From a virus, in the IMG/VR virus record IMGVR_UViG_3300042308_000130, positions 1 through 23,707 of that record: a stretch of DNA of 23,707 nt, one strand, 5' to 3'. Shown piece by piece: positions 23,436 to 23,707 of the stretch; the stretch's first letter is position 1, and each line of letters opens with the position of its first letter. Position numbers and translations under genes: made by a program. The notes below the pieces were generated by a model, which was given only the letters and a program-made list of their open reading frames with translations, did not search any database and was not told the origin of the DNA.

Positions 23436-23707
23436 TCAGTCCAGATCGAACTTCTCCATGCAATCAAACACAAAATCCGAACAGACTGCACCGAATGTTG
23501 GTTCTTGAGAATACGCCTCTATCGATTCTTTTGAAAGCAATGGAACCACGCACTTCTCTGTCATTTTATTTGTCAAATCATGCGACCATATCCATCCATT
23601 GCTTATCAATGTGTATCGATCACTTTCGTGGCAGAAAAACTTACAATCAGGGCAATTCTCCATCAGCCACACCAAAGCCTCGTATTCCTTGACATGAATC
23701 CATAGCC
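23436..23707 (-). CDS. Cys-rich small protein, 5' end beyond window
   Basis: The frame is open from the right edge to a TGA at 23436, so the start may lie outside the window. Visible residues include WIHVKEYEALVWLMENCPDCK, then FFCHESDRYTLISNGWIWSH and VCSDFVFDCMEKFDLD. The CPDC pair and four other Cys residues suggest metal binding, but no family was recognised. Possible starts inside the window (TTG at 23675, ATG just after) would give 75-79 residues. It ends seven bases before the helicase promoter -35 box and so precedes the helicase on the same strand. Confidence 0.5.
   Translation of the reverse strand, partial: LWIHVKEYEALVWLMENCPDCKFFCHESDRYTLISNGWIWSHDLTNKMTEKCVVPLLSKESIEAYSQEPTFGAVCSDFVFDCMEKFDLD

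Overview
The window looks like part of a T4-type tailed bacteriophage genome, probably an environmental myovirus-like phage. Every gene I can support lies on the minus strand, so the order of expression runs from high to low coordinates. The genes are tightly packed, with ATGA/GTGA stop-start overlaps. They include a T4 gp41-like DnaB helicase, a gp61-like primase, a flavin-dependent thymidylate synthase, a GroES-like co-chaperonin, a phage tRNA, several virion-type proteins and a set of long fibre proteins. I cannot name the host.

Right part (about 23.7 to 20.85 kb): a 5'-truncated Cys-rich small protein, the replicative helicase, a 79-residue conserved-looking small protein, a zinc-ribbon protein, a tRNA with a UAU anticodon, and a GroES-like protein closed by a strong terminator. 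Middle (20.85 to 16.1 kb): a coupled three-gene cassette. It encodes a ligase-fold nucleotidyltransferase-like protein with a KxDG motif, a protein of about 1061 residues that fuses a HxGH nucleotidylyltransferase, an ATP-grasp ligase, a retropepsin-like protease and basic phage domains, and a small DUF5824-like protein. This is the most unusual part of the window. Then (16.1 to 11.5 kb): a mosaic protein with an AT-rich in-frame insert between 26-bp direct repeats, two virion-like or unknown proteins ending in a second terminator, and a three-gene operon ending in a coiled-coil membrane protein with a possible lipobox. Left part (11.4 kb to the edge): primase, an unknown protein, ThyX, and a four-gene chain of fibre genes. 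That chain has two collagen-like proteins, one conserved virion-type protein and a giant repeat-built fibre that runs off the left edge.

Two promoter families stand out. Three sites (before the helicase, the 79-residue gene and the primase) have a TTGACT/TTGAAC box, exactly 16 bp, then TATACTTT, very close to the start codon; I read these as host-sigma early promoters. Six gaps carry N(A/C)TAAATA, usually followed by CC, which resembles the T4 late promoter TATAAATA. These lie before the co-chaperonin, the ligase-like cassette, the mosaic protein, a virion-like gene, the gene before thyX, and the first collagen gene. Replication genes are thus interleaved with late-type genes but carry a different promoter class. 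Several sites are so close to the ATG that the transcripts may be nearly leaderless.

All functional calls come from reading motifs by eye. No database search was possible.
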